A DNA stretch of 64,000 nucleotides from Gehongia tenuis (GTDB lineage Bacteria > Bacillota > Clostridia > Christensenellales > NSJ-53): contig NZ_JACRSR010000001.1 in NCBI RefSeq assembly GCF_014384795.1, positions 806,001 to 870,000 of the forward strand, given 5' to 3'. Under the pieces are notes generated by a model that worked only from the letters and a program-made list of their open reading frames with translations, was not told the origin of the DNA and searched no databases. Made by a program: the position numbers and the translations under genes. Below are positions 8,708-17,236 of this stretch, piece by piece. Position 1 is the stretch's first letter; each line of letters starts with the position of its first letter.

Positions 8708-9619
8708 TTGGGGCTTTCCGGTAAGAAACAGGGAATTCTGCTCATGATTCTGTCGGCCCTGTCCTTTTCGGCGATGCAGATTGTGGTCTCCCTATCCGGC
8801 GGCCGCATTCCGGTACTGGAGCAGGTATTTTTCCGCAATATTGTGGGAGTCGTGGTGTCCTTCATCCTGATCACCAAGCGGAAGGGCTCCTATTTTGGGA
8901 CGAAAAAGGATCAGCCCATGCTCTTCAGCCGCTCCTTCTTCGGCTTTCTTGGCATCATCACCCTGTTTTATGCGGTCAATCATGCCCATCAGGCGGATGT
9001 GACCATTCTAAGCAAGATGTCGCCTTTCCTCATCACCATCTTTGCGGCCATCTTCCTCAAGGAAAAAATTTCAAAGATGCAGATTCCGGCCATGATTCTT
9101 GCCTTCATTGGCGCCTTTTTGGTGGCCAATCCCACCTTCAATTCCAACTATTTTCCCCTTATCATAGCCTTTTGCACCTCCATCACCGCCGGCATCTGCT
9201 ACACGCTTCTGGCCTATATGAAGGGCAAAGTGGATCCTCAGACCATCTTGTTTCACCTTTTTGTGTTCTGCTCGGTGGCTTCCATTCCGTTTATGATCGG
9301 AAATTTTGTGGTGCCCACCTGGACGGAGCTCATCTATTTGATCCTCATCGGCGTATTCGGGTGGCTGGGCCAGATCACCATCACCCTGGCCTACCAGAAG
9401 GCGCCGGCGGCGGAGGTGAGCGTCTACAACTACACGGGCATCATCTTTTCCATGATCCTGGGCTATGTGATCCTGGGCGAGAACGTGTCCGCCGCCTCCT
9501 GCATGGGCGGCGGGCTGGTGATCGCGGCCTCCGTTTTGATCTATTGGTACAACAACCGTTTGAAGGGCAGGAACGAGGAGCCGGTGGATCCCGGCAAGGT
9601 GGAGGACACCTTCGTATAA
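8708..9619 (+). CDS. EamA/DMT-family membrane transporter
   Basis: About 303 residues with ten predicted membrane helices arranged as two EamA repeats (first from GILLMILSALSFSAMQIV, second from about residue 155, FCTSITAGICYTLLAY). The pattern APAAEVSVYNYTGIIFSMILGY in the second repeat is typical of this drug/metabolite transporter group; the substrate cannot be told. TTG 8708 is preferred because AAGGGAG lies 10 bases upstream, whereas GTG 8699 is only one base from that site. It has its own promoter and a terminator, so it is monocistronic. Confidence 0.85.
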   Translation: MGLSGKKQGILLMILSALSFSAMQIVVSLSGGRIPVLEQVFFRNIVGVVVSFILITKRKGSYFGTKKDQPMLFSRSFFGFLGIITLFYAVNHAHQADVTILSKMSPFLITIFAAIFLKEKISKMQIPAMILAFIGAFLVANPTFNSNYFPLIIAFCTSITAGICYTLLAYMKGKVDPQTILFHLFVFCSVASIPFMIGNFVVPTWTELIYLILIGVFGWLGQITITLAYQKAPAAEVSVYNYTGIIFSMILGYVILGENVSAASCMGGGLVIAASVLIYWYNNRLKGRNEEPVDPGKVEDTFV

Positions 9620-9637
9620 ATTTGATACAGTTTTGCG

Positions 9638-9665
9638 TCCGGAACTTTGGTTCCGGATTTTTTTT
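9638..9665 (+). terminator. Intrinsic terminator after the EamA gene
   Basis: TCCGGAAC and GTTCCGGA arms with a TTTG loop, followed by eight T bases. Confidence 0.85.
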
Positions 9666-9688
9666 GCCAATTTTACTCCATATTGTGG

Positions 9689-9717
9689 TTGAAAAACCTA
9701 TAGGGGGGTGGTACAAT
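9689..9717 (+). promoter_or_regulatory. Sigma-A promoter of nrdJ
   Basis: TTGAAA (9689-9694), 17-base spacer, TACAAT (9712-9717). The -10 lies inside the NrdR-like box at 9711-9726, so repressor binding would block it. Confidence 0.7.
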
Positions 9718-9726
9718 ATCTAGTGT
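9711..9726 (+). promoter_or_regulatory. NrdR box 1 (ribonucleotide reductase repressor site)
   Basis: GTACAATATCTAGTGT matches 13 of 16 positions of the NrdR consensus acaCwAtATaTwGtgt and overlaps the -10 of nrdJ. Confidence 0.6.
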
Positions 9727-9742
9727 TTCGGGCGGACCAGAA

Positions 9743-9758
9743 ACACAAGATATGTAAA
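9743..9758 (+). promoter_or_regulatory. NrdR box 2 (weak)
   Basis: ACACAAGATATGTAAA has a good left half and poor right half (10 of 16), and begins 32 bases after box 1, the three-turn spacing usual for paired NrdR boxes. Confidence 0.45.
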
Positions 9759-9780
9759 AGTGACAGGAGGACTGGGGTTC

Positions 9781-12072
9781 ATGAAGTTTTCGGAGAATGC
9801 CATCAAGGTGCTGGAAAGGCGCTATCTCTCCAAGGATGAAGAGGGAAATTTAATAGAGACTGTGGAGGGCCTGTTCCGCAGGGTGGCGAACCACATTGCA
9901 GAGGCGGATAAGCATTATGATTCAAACAGTGACACAAAGGCGCTGGCGGAAGAGTTCTTTGAAATGATGACCAATCTTGAATTTATGCCCAATTCGCCCA
10001 CCCTTATGAATGCGGGCAAGCCTTTGGGCCAACTTTCGGCCTGTTTTGTGCTGCCGGTGCCGGACAGCATGGACGGCATCTTTGACGCGGTGAAAAATGC
10101 TGCACTCATTCATAAGAGCGGCGGCGGCACGGGCTTCAGTTTCAGCAGAATCCGTCCTGCGGGCAGCTCGGTCCGTTCCACCGGCGGCGTGGCCAGCGGC
10201 CCCATCAGCTTTATGAAAGTTTTCAATGCCGCTACGGAAGCCGTCAAGCAGGGCGGCACCCGCCGGGGCGCCAACATGGGCATTCTTCGCGTGGACCATC
10301 CCAATATCACCGAGTTTATTCAGTGCAAGAAAGACAGTGCGGAGATCACCAACTTCAATATCAGTGTGGGCATCACCGAGAAATTCATGGAGGCGGTGAA
10401 AGCCGACACCTACTATGATCTCATCGACCCCAAGACCAAGGAAGTGGTGGGCCAGAAACGGGCGAAGGAGGTCTATGACCTTATCGTGGATATGGCCTGG
10501 AACAACGGCGAGCCGGGCATCGTGTTCCTGGACCGCCTCAACCGGGACAACGTGGTCCCAAGCCAGGGCGAGATCGAGAGCACCAATCCCTGCGGCGAAC
10601 AGCCCTTGCTGCCCTATGAGAGCTGCAATCTCGGGTCTATCAACCTCAATGCCGTCCTGGATGAGGAGGAGGGCAAATTTGTCATCAACTATGCCAAGCT
10701 GGCCCGCATCGTGGACAGTGCGGTGCATTTTTTGGACAACGTCATCGATATGAATAAATATCCGCTGGAGGAGATCGAAAAAACCACCAAGAGCACGCGC
10801 AAGATCGGCCTTGGCGTGATGGGTTTTGCCGATCTGCTTTTCAAGCTGGGCATTCCCTACAACTCCGAGGAGGCCATCGCGGTTGCAGGCAAGATCATGG
10901 AATTCATCGAAACCCGGGGCAGGGAAGCCTCCCGGGAACTGGCAAAAACCCGCGGCCCCTTTCCGCTGTTTGGCGAGAGCATCTTTAAGGACGAGGAGCC
11001 CATCCGAAACGCCACCGTCACCACCATCGCGCCCACCGGAACCATCTCCATCATCTGCGGCGCGTCCGGCGGCGTGGAGCCTCTTTTTGCCATCTCCTTT
11101 ATTCGAAACGTCATGGACAACGATGAACTTTTGGAAGTGCACGACTACTTCAGGAAGGTGGCGGAGGAGCGCGGCTTCTACAGCGATGAACTCATGCGGG
11201 AGATCGCTCAAAAGGGCTCCCTGGCCCATGTGGAGGGCGTACCCGAGGATGTGAAGCGGGTGTTTGTGACCGCCCATGATATCAGCCCCGAATACCATAT
11301 CCGCATGCAGGCGGCTTTCCAGGAATTCACGGACAATGCCGTTTCGAAGACGGTAAACTTCCCCAACAGCGCCACAAGGGAGGATGTGAGCGACGTCTAC
11401 CGCCTCGCCTATGAACTGGGATGCAAGGGTGTGACCATCTATCGGGATGGCAGCCGCGATCTGCAGGTTCTGAATGTGGGCAAGGTGAAGGGCAAGGAAG
11501 AAGAAGGCCCTGCGGCGCCCGCGGCCATCACGCCCCGGCCGAGGCCGGAGGTGACCATGGGCATCACTGAAAAGGTGCGCATCGGCTGCGGCAATCTCTA
11601 CATCACCGTCAATTACGATGAAAAAGGCATCTGCGAGGTGTTTACCAATCTGGGCCGCGCCGGCGGCTGTCCCAGCCAGTCCGAGGCCACCAGCAGGCTT
11701 GTTTCCATGGCTCTGCGCTCCGGCATGGACGTGACCACGCTCATTGAGCAGCTGAAGGGCATCCGCTGTCATTCCACGCTGCGCCAGAAGGGCCTTAAGG
11801 TGCTCTCCTGCCCCGATGCTATTGGCAAGGTGCTGGAGAAGGTCATGAAGATGCAGCACATGCAGGCCGAAACCGCCGCCAAGAACCTGGATATTGGAAG
11901 CAAGGAGTTTGTGGATAAGCATGGGTGCCTGGATAACTGCTCCCTGTGCTCCCAGAAGGACACCTGTCCGGCGGCGAAGGAGGCGGGGGACTGCCCGGAG
12001 TGCGGCTCCAAGCTGGAGCATGAGGGCGGCTGCGTGGTGTGCCGCTCCTGCGGATATTCCAAGTGCGGCTAA
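9781..12072 (+). CDS. nrdJ: Adenosylcobalamin-dependent (class II) ribonucleotide reductase
   Basis: A 763-residue NrdJ that reduces ribonucleotides using B12 instead of oxygen or a glycyl radical. Visible motifs are NSPTLMNAG, SACFVLPV, GGGTGFSFSRIRP, the active-site NPCGEQPLLPYESCNLGS, and APTGTISIICGASGGVEP. The C-terminal part carries cysteine pairs (CPECGSKLE, CRSCGYSKCG) used for re-reduction and possibly zinc binding. ATG 9781 follows AGGAGG by 10 bases; the upstream in-frame GTG at 9760 precedes that site. Likely NrdR-repressed (boxes at 9711 and 9743). No cobalamin riboswitch is visible in the leader. Confidence 0.96.
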   Translation: MKFSENAIKVLERRYLSKDEEGNLIETVEGLFRRVANHIAEADKHYDSNSDTKALAEEFFEMMTNLEFMPNSPTLMNAGKPLGQLSACFVLPVPDSMDGIFDAVKNAALIHKSGGGTGFSFSRIRPAGSSVRSTGGVASGPISFMKVFNAATEAVKQGGTRRGANMGILRVDHPNITEFIQCKKDSAEITNFNISVGITEKFMEAVKADTYYDLIDPKTKEVVGQKRAKEVYDLIVDMAWNNGEPGIVFLDRLNRDNVVPSQGEIESTNPCGEQPLLPYESCNLGSINLNAVLDEEEGKFVINYAKLARIVDSAVHFLDNVIDMNKYPLEEIEKTTKSTRKIGLGVMGFADLLFKLGIPYNSEEAIAVAGKIMEFIETRGREASRELAKTRGPFPLFGESIFKDEEPIRNATVTTIAPTGTISIICGASGGVEPLFAISFIRNVMDNDELLEVHDYFRKVAEERGFYSDELMREIAQKGSLAHVEGVPEDVKRVFVTAHDISPEYHIRMQAAFQEFTDNAVSKTVNFPNSATREDVSDVYRLAYELGCKGVTIYRDGSRDLQVLNVGKVKGKEEEGPAAPAAITPRPRPEVTMGITEKVRIGCGNLYITVNYDEKGICEVFTNLGRAGGCPSQSEATSRLVSMALRSGMDVTTLIEQLKGIRCHSTLRQKGLKVLSCPDAIGKVLEKVMKMQHMQAETAAKNLDIGSKEFVDKHGCLDNCSLCSQKDTCPAAKEAGDCPECGSKLEHEGGCVVCRSCGYSKCG

Positions 12073-12081
12073 ACCGGGAAT

Positions 12082-12111
12082 AAAAAAGCGGGGGAATTCC
12101 CCCGCTTTTTT
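12082..12111. terminator. Bidirectional terminator between nrdJ and the GNAT gene
   Basis: A fully palindromic 30-base element: GCGGGGG and CCCCCGC arms around AATT, six A bases before and six T bases after. Serves both convergent genes. Confidence 0.9.
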
Positions 12112-12122
12112 ATATCCCAATT

Positions 12123-12692
12123 TTAAAGCTCCCGGCGGCTGTGGTATTCCTCCGACAGAAGGCCGTAACGCAGTTCATTCCAGAACCGGCCCTGGTGAAA
12201 GATGCGTTGGCGAAAACGGCCCTCCAATCGGCAGCCCAGCTTTTCATGAAGCCTTTGCGAGACGGTGTTGCCTTCCACACAGGCGCTTTCAAATTTGTGA
12301 AGCCGCCTTTCATTGAAGGCGTAATCGAGCAAAATATTCATGGCACTGTAGGCGCAGCCCCTTCCCCGAAAGGCGGGAAGCACCGATACGGACATGGTGA
12401 AAAGGCCGTTCTTTTCGTCAATGCCCGCAAGGCTCACGGTGCCCGCTTTTTCACCTTCGAGATTCTCGATGGCAAAGTTGAGGCGGCCCTGCTTGCGGCT
12501 TTCCGCCATGTAGGCCAGCCAGCGGGTTTTGGCCGATTCCTCGCTATGGGGCGGCTCCACGATGCTGTCAAAGAAGAAAGTGTGCTCCTCGTCCATAAGC
12601 TGCTGATAAAAATCCGACCAGTCCGTCTCCCGGAGGGCGCGGAGCCGAACCCGGCCGTCCTGCCAATAATATTTACTGAGATCGTAAGCCAT
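12123..12692 (-). CDS. GNAT-family N-acetyltransferase (RimJ/RimL-like)
   Basis: A 189-residue acetyltransferase. The acetyl-CoA binding motif A is VSVLPAFRGRGCAYSAMNIL and the following DYAFNERRLHKFESACVEGN with SQRLHEKLGCRLEGRFRQ is typical of RimJ/RimL-type enzymes that modify protein N-termini or small amines. Substrate unknown. The start at 12692 (MAYDLSKYYWQ) follows GGGAGG; longer upstream reading is not protein-like. Transcribed alone, convergent to nrdJ. Confidence 0.85.
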   Translation of the reverse strand: MAYDLSKYYWQDGRVRLRALRETDWSDFYQQLMDEEHTFFFDSIVEPPHSEESAKTRWLAYMAESRKQGRLNFAIENLEGEKAGTVSLAGIDEKNGLFTMSVSVLPAFRGRGCAYSAMNILLDYAFNERRLHKFESACVEGNTVSQRLHEKLGCRLEGRFRQRIFHQGRFWNELRYGLLSEEYHSRREL

Positions 12693-12728
12693 TCCAAACC
12701 TCCCTATTCCGCTTTCAATACTGCTATC

Positions 12729-12741
12729 ATCATAGCACAAT
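12729..12741 (-). promoter_or_regulatory. Extended -10 promoter candidate for the GNAT gene
   Basis: Minus-strand ATTGTGCTATGAT contains an extended -10 (TG-N-TATGAT, -10 at 12729-12734), 37 bases before the start. No good -35. The same 13-mer occurs before comEA. Confidence 0.45.
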
Positions 12742-12830
12742 CGGCCCGCCGCCAGAAGTCCAAGACGCTCTTTTAGGTATTTTTGCAAAATTGTCATGAA
12801 AAAGTTTACCTTGGCATATTTCAATTTGTA

Positions 12831-12854
12831 TATATGTTTGGTAGAATACATATA
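12831..12854. promoter_or_regulatory. Extended -10 promoter flanked by an inverted repeat, before the EF-G-like gene
   Basis: TGGTAGAAT (12839-12847) is an extended -10 on the plus strand. It lies exactly in the loop of a 7-base inverted repeat, TATATGT (12831-12837) and ACATATA (12848-12854), which could be a repressor site. The pairing is seen; regulation is inference. Confidence 0.4.
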
Positions 12855-12903
12855 ACAGCGTGTTTGAAGCGCGTATGTTCGCACGTCAATATAAGGAGGA
12901 GTG

Positions 12904-14982
12904 ATGGATTTGAAAGCGTATAAGACCGAGGAGATACGAAACATTGGCATTGTAGGCCACAGTGGCAAGGGTAAGACGACCCTGGCCGAGGCGATGCTCT
13001 TTGAGAGCGGTGCGATTGACCGCATGGGCAAGGTCGAAGACGGTTCGACCGTATCGGATTATGATCCCGAGGAGACGAAGCGCGGGATTTCCATCAGCGC
13101 CTCCGTCATGGCGGTGGAGCATAGGGATTGCAAGATCAATGTGATCGATGTCCCGGGATATTTTGATTTCGAGGGTGAATTGGCGGAGGCCATGACCGTG
13201 ATGGACGGCGCGGTGCTGGTAATCAGCGGCGCTTCCGGTGTAGCGGTGGGTTTTGAAAAAGCATGGGAGCGTTGTGAAGCGGCCCAGCTGCCCCGTATGA
13301 TTTTTGTCAATAAGCTGGACAAGGAGAATGCCAGTTTCGATAAGACGGTTGCGGCGCTGCAGGAACGTTACGGAACGGCCATCGTGCCTTTGCAGCTGCC
13401 TATCAAGGAGGACGGCAAGCTTACGGGCTACGTGGATGTTATCTCCGGCAAGGCGATGCTCTTTGACGGCAAGAAGGAAAAGGAAGCGCCGGTGCCCGAG
13501 GATATGCAGGGCGCGCTGGAAGCGGCCCTTGAAGTGGCCACGGAAGCGGCGGCAGAAGGCGATGACGAGCTCATTGAAAAGTTCTTCGCCGGCGAGGCGC
13601 TGACCCTGGAGGAGATCGTGCGCGGTCTCAGGGAACGGCTGAATGAAGGCAAGATTGTGCCGGTGCTGGGCGGTGTCGCCAACCAGAATCTGGGCGTTTT
13701 GGCTTTGATGAATGCCGTTGTGACGCTCATGCCCAATCCTGCCGAACGGCCGGAGATGGAAGCGGAGGATGTGAGCAAGCACGAGCGCATCAAGGTGAAG
13801 ATGGATTCGGACGGACATCTCTGCGCCCGGGTCTTTAAAACGGTGGCCGACCCCTATGTGGGCAAGCTCTCCCTGTTTAAGGTGATGAGCGGCACGGTCC
13901 GCTCCGATGCGCCGATGTACAATGTCAATGCCGAAAAGACCGGCAAGATGAGCGGCCTATATATTCTGCAGGGCAAAAAGCAGATTCCCACCGACGCCAT
14001 CGCCTCCGGTGATATCGGCGCTATTGCCAAGCTGCAGGTGACCAATACTGGGGACACCCTGTCCACGGTGAATCATCCCCGTTTGTTCGACCCCATTGTC
14101 TTCCCCGAACCGGCCCTTTCCATGGCGGTGACGGTGACCAAGCAGGGCGATGAGGACAAAGCGTTTTCCGGGCTCCATCGCCTGGAGGAGGAGGATCCCA
14201 CCATCCGGGTGGCCAAGGGCGACGGCGGCGAGACTCTGCTCAGCGGTCTTGGCGAGATGCATCTTGAGATTATCGTGAAAAAGCTGGCCAACAAGTTTGG
14301 CGCTCAGGTCAAGCTCAGCGATCCCAGGATCCCCTACAAGGAGACCATCCGCAAGAAGGTGAAGGCGGAGGGCCGCCACAAGAAGCAGACCGGCGGCCAT
14401 GGCCAGTTCGGCCACGTGTGGATCGAGTTTGAACCCATTCTGGACGGCAGTGCTGAATTTGAGTTCGTGGATAAGGTCGTGGGCGGCGTGGTGCCCCGCC
14501 AGTACATTCCGGCGGTGGAAAAGGGTCTTCGGGAGTGCATCGTGAAGGGTGTTCTTGCGGGATTCCCGGTGGTCAACATCCGCTGCACCCTGTACGACGG
14601 TTCCTTCCACCCGGTGGATTCCTCGGAAATGGCCTTCAAGGTGGCCGCGGCGCTTGCCTTCAAGAAGGGATGCCAGGAAGCGAATCCCGCGCTCCTTGAG
14701 CCCATCTATCACGTGGAGATCACCGTGCCTGACGAGTACATGGGTGACATCATCGGGGATATGAACCGGCGCAGGGGCCGCATCATGGGCATGAACCCCA
14801 TCGGCAAGCTTCAGCAGATCGTGGCTGAAGTGCCCGAAGCGGAGATGTTCAAGTACGCTACGGATCTTCGTTCCATGACCCAGGCCAGGGGCTCCTTCAC
14901 GATGAGCTTTGAGCGCTACGAGGAAGTGCCCGCCCAGATGGCCCAGAAGATCATTGAAGCCCATCAGAAGGAAGAAGAGTAA
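12904..14982 (+). CDS. EF-G-like translational GTPase (EF-G2 type)
   Basis: About 692 residues with the EF-G domain order: GTPase G1 loop GHSGKGKTT, switch I region YDPEETKRGISI, G3 DVPGYFDF, G4 NKLD, then domains II-V (EMHLEIIVKKL, HGQFGHVWIE, RRGRIMGM). In canonical EF-G the G3 motif is DTPGH with a catalytic histidine; here the position is tyrosine, as in EF-G2 paralogues such as that of Thermus. It is therefore probably not the main translocase; a true fusA is expected elsewhere. ATG 12904 is taken; TTG 12910 would also fit the AAGGAGGA site. A terminator follows. Confidence 0.88.
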   Translation: MDLKAYKTEEIRNIGIVGHSGKGKTTLAEAMLFESGAIDRMGKVEDGSTVSDYDPEETKRGISISASVMAVEHRDCKINVIDVPGYFDFEGELAEAMTVMDGAVLVISGASGVAVGFEKAWERCEAAQLPRMIFVNKLDKENASFDKTVAALQERYGTAIVPLQLPIKEDGKLTGYVDVISGKAMLFDGKKEKEAPVPEDMQGALEAALEVATEAAAEGDDELIEKFFAGEALTLEEIVRGLRERLNEGKIVPVLGGVANQNLGVLALMNAVVTLMPNPAERPEMEAEDVSKHERIKVKMDSDGHLCARVFKTVADPYVGKLSLFKVMSGTVRSDAPMYNVNAEKTGKMSGLYILQGKKQIPTDAIASGDIGAIAKLQVTNTGDTLSTVNHPRLFDPIVFPEPALSMAVTVTKQGDEDKAFSGLHRLEEEDPTIRVAKGDGGETLLSGLGEMHLEIIVKKLANKFGAQVKLSDPRIPYKETIRKKVKAEGRHKKQTGGHGQFGHVWIEFEPILDGSAEFEFVDKVVGGVVPRQYIPAVEKGLRECIVKGVLAGFPVVNIRCTLYDGSFHPVDSSEMAFKVAAALAFKKGCQEANPALLEPIYHVEITVPDEYMGDIIGDMNRRRGRIMGMNPIGKLQQIVAEVPEAEMFKYATDLRSMTQARGSFTMSFERYEEVPAQMAQKIIEAHQKEEE

Positions 14983-14993
14983 AGGATGGTGAA

Positions 14994-15020
14994 AGAGGAG
15001 GTGAGAAGCCTCCTCTTTTT
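14994..15020 (+). terminator. Intrinsic terminator after the EF-G-like gene
   Basis: AGAGGAGG and CCTCCTCT arms, loop TGAGAAG, then a run of T bases. Confidence 0.85.
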
Positions 15021-15032
15021 ATGCAATTTCTG

Positions 15033-15061
15033 TTGCGTTCTCCGTCAAAATTCGGTATCAT
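15033..15061 (+). promoter_or_regulatory. Promoter of the pfkB-hom-thrB operon
   Basis: TTGCGT (15033-15038), 17-base spacer, TATCAT (15056-15061). Confidence 0.5.
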
Positions 15062-15087
15062 GAAGTGTATGTGAGGGGGTAATGCCC

Positions 15088-16017
15088 ATGGTTACAACGG
15101 TTTGTCTCAATCCAAGCATTGATCGGACTCTGCTGGTGGACCGCCTGATCGAGGGCGGCGTGAATCGCGTGCGCCGTACGGTGATGACGCCCAGCGGCAA
15201 GGGCATCAACGTGGCCGTTGCGCTGCAGCGCCTCGGCGTTGAATCAACCTGTGTGGGCTTCCTGCATCGGGAAAACTGCATGGTTTTTGACAACCGCCTG
15301 GCCAGGGAAGGCGTCCACAACGGCATGGTTTATCTGCCGGGCACGGTGCGGACCAACTATAAAATCTGGAACAACCTGCATCAAACCATGACCCAGATCA
15401 ATGAGGCGGGTTCGCCTTGGACTCGGATGGCGGAGGACGCTTTTTGGCAAAGCTTCAACGCCAGTCTGGAAAATTCCGAGGTTGTGGTGATGTCGGGCAG
15501 TCTGCCGGTGGAATGCCCCAAGGATTTCTACGGCCAGCTTATCCGCCGCACCAAGGAAATGGGCAAGAAAGCCATCCTGGATGCGGAAGGATTCGCACTC
15601 ATTCGGGGTATCGAAGCCGCGCCTTACATGGTGAAGCCCGATGAGACGGAGCTTGCGGCCTACATGGGCCGGAAGATGGACTCCAAGGACAAGATTATTC
15701 AGGCCGCTGAGACCATCCTGGAGAAGGGGGTCACGGTGGTGGTGGTAACGATGGGTTCCAAGGGCGCCTATTGCTTCACCCGGGAGGAACGGTATTTTGT
15801 GCCCGCGCTCAAGGTGATCGTACGGGCTACGGTGGGCGCCGGGGATTCCTTTGCGGCGGGCATGGCCAAAGGGCTGGCCGAAGGCGCGGATCTTCAGACA
15901 CAGCTGCGCTATGGCGTGGCCGCGGCGGCATCCAGCCTCCTGGCCGAAGGCACGGCGCTGCTCAAACGAAAGGATTTTGAGAGCCTGGCTGAACGGGTAA
16001 CGATCCAGGCAATGTAG
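15088..16017 (+). CDS. PfkB-family sugar-phosphate kinase (1-phosphofructokinase-like)
   Basis: A 309-residue ribokinase-fold kinase. N-terminal TVCLNPSIDRT, the GKGINVAVAL substrate motif and the C-terminal ATP/anion-hole motif GAGDSFAAGMAKG are those of the FruK/LacC group (1-phosphofructokinase, tagatose-6-phosphate kinase). No fructose PTS gene is adjacent, so the true substrate is open. ATG 15088 is preferred over 15082, which is too near the GAGGGGG site. It leads a run of closely spaced genes, hom, thrB, yjbQ and an MBL hydrolase, 17 bases before hom. Confidence 0.82.
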   Translation: MVTTVCLNPSIDRTLLVDRLIEGGVNRVRRTVMTPSGKGINVAVALQRLGVESTCVGFLHRENCMVFDNRLAREGVHNGMVYLPGTVRTNYKIWNNLHQTMTQINEAGSPWTRMAEDAFWQSFNASLENSEVVVMSGSLPVECPKDFYGQLIRRTKEMGKKAILDAEGFALIRGIEAAPYMVKPDETELAAYMGRKMDSKDKIIQAAETILEKGVTVVVVTMGSKGAYCFTREERYFVPALKVIVRATVGAGDSFAAGMAKGLAEGADLQTQLRYGVAAAASSLLAEGTALLKRKDFESLAERVTIQAM

Positions 16018-16034
16018 AAAGGATGAACGATCGA

Positions 16035-17231
16035 ATGGCTTATGTGGGTATTTTAGGGCATGGAACGGTGGGTTCCGGCGTGGTGGAAGTGCTGATGAAG
16101 AACGCGGACAGCATCCAAAAGCGTGCGGGGGAGCGGATCGTGGTCAAGAGAGTGCTGGACCTCCGCGAATTTCCCGAGCTGTCCTACAGCGGACTTTTCA
16201 CCAAGCGTTTTGAAGATATATTGGAGGATCCGGAGATCAAGGTGGTGGCGGAGATGATGGGCGGCCTCAAGCCGGCCTATGATTTTGTGAGCCGCGCCAT
16301 GGAGGCGGGCAAGCATGTGGTCACCTCCAACAAAGAGTTGGTTTCCACCTATGGTCCGGAGCTGACCCAGACCGCTCAGCGCATGGGCGTCCGGTTCATG
16401 TTTGAGGCCAGCGTGGGCGGCGGCATCCCCATTATCCGGCCGCTGAGCCAGTGCCTGAGCGCCAACCGGGTCTCGGAGATCCAGGGCATCTTGAACGGAA
16501 CCACCAACTACATTCTGACCCGCATGGGCAACGAGGGCCTCGATTATCATACCGTGCTGGCCGATGCGCAGAAGCTGGGCTATGCGGAAAAGGATCCCAC
16601 CAACGATGTGGAAGGTTTTGATTCCACCCGTAAAATTGCAATTCTCGCATCCATCGCCTTCCAGAAATTTATTGACTACCGCCAGATCGATACCGAAGGC
16701 ATCACCAAGATTCAGATGGAGGATATCGAAGGCGCGAAGGCTTTTGGCATGAACATCAAGCTCATCGGTTCGGCCAGAATGGATGAGAGCGGTGAGATTA
16801 CGGCGAGGGTGTCCCCCTGCCTGGTGCCCCATAGCTATCCTCTGTCAGGGATTTTCGACGTGTTCAACGGCGTTTTGGTCAAGGGAGACGCTGTGGGCGA
16901 CGTGATGTTCTACGGCCGGGGCGCGGGCAAGCTGCCCACCGCCAGCGCCGTGGTGGCGGATATCATCGATATCGTGAAGAAGAGCGACTTCAAGGCGCCC
17001 ATTCTGCCGGTGGAGACGCAGGATATCGTGCCTGATACGGAAGCGGCAAGCTTCTTCGTGCGATCGGCAAAGCCGGTGGAGGAAGTGACGGCGGCTCTTG
17101 GCGAATGCGATACGGCTGAGTTTGAAGGCTGGACCGCTTATATCACCCAGCCCATGACCGAGAAAGCGCTGCTCCAAAAGGGCGAGGGTCTTGCGCTGTC
17201 CATGCCGATTCGCGTGATCACGGAGGAATAG
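16035..17231 (+). CDS. hom: Homoserine dehydrogenase, short ACT region
   Basis: About 398 residues; reduces aspartate semialdehyde to homoserine for threonine and methionine. The NAD(P) site GILGHGTVGSGV, the catalytic-domain signature LNGTTNYILTRM and DPTNDVEGFDSTRK are intact. The C-terminal part after about residue 330 (ASFFVRSAKPVEEVTAALG to MPIRVITEE) is shorter than a normal ACT domain and lacks its usual glycine-rich turn; Bacillus subtilis Hom has 433 residues. Allosteric threonine control may be altered. ATG 16035 is chosen; ATG 16023 abuts the AAAGG site. Next gene is thrB, 5 bases on. Confidence 0.93.
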   Translation: MAYVGILGHGTVGSGVVEVLMKNADSIQKRAGERIVVKRVLDLREFPELSYSGLFTKRFEDILEDPEIKVVAEMMGGLKPAYDFVSRAMEAGKHVVTSNKELVSTYGPELTQTAQRMGVRFMFEASVGGGIPIIRPLSQCLSANRVSEIQGILNGTTNYILTRMGNEGLDYHTVLADAQKLGYAEKDPTNDVEGFDSTRKIAILASIAFQKFIDYRQIDTEGITKIQMEDIEGAKAFGMNIKLIGSARMDESGEITARVSPCLVPHSYPLSGIFDVFNGVLVKGDAVGDVMFYGRGAGKLPTASAVVADIIDIVKKSDFKAPILPVETQDIVPDTEAASFFVRSAKPVEEVTAALGECDTAEFEGWTAYITQPMTEKALLQKGEGLALSMPIRVITEE

Positions 17232-17236
17232 AACCT

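Noticed and set aside
9620..9780. Cobalamin riboswitch before the B12-dependent reductase
   Set aside because: The leader after the promoter is only about 60 bases and has no B12-box-like element or matching stem; NrdR-type boxes explain the region better.
9922..12120. A 732-codon open frame on the strand opposite nrdJ
   Set aside because: It is an exact shadow of nrdJ, whose protein matches the class II RNR family throughout; the opposite reading has histidine/glycine-rich low-complexity composition and no recognisable domain.
12693..12903. Small RNA or gene in the 211-base gap before the EF-G-like gene
   Set aside because: Only promoter-like elements for the two flanking genes are seen; no terminator or stable stem that would end a short RNA.
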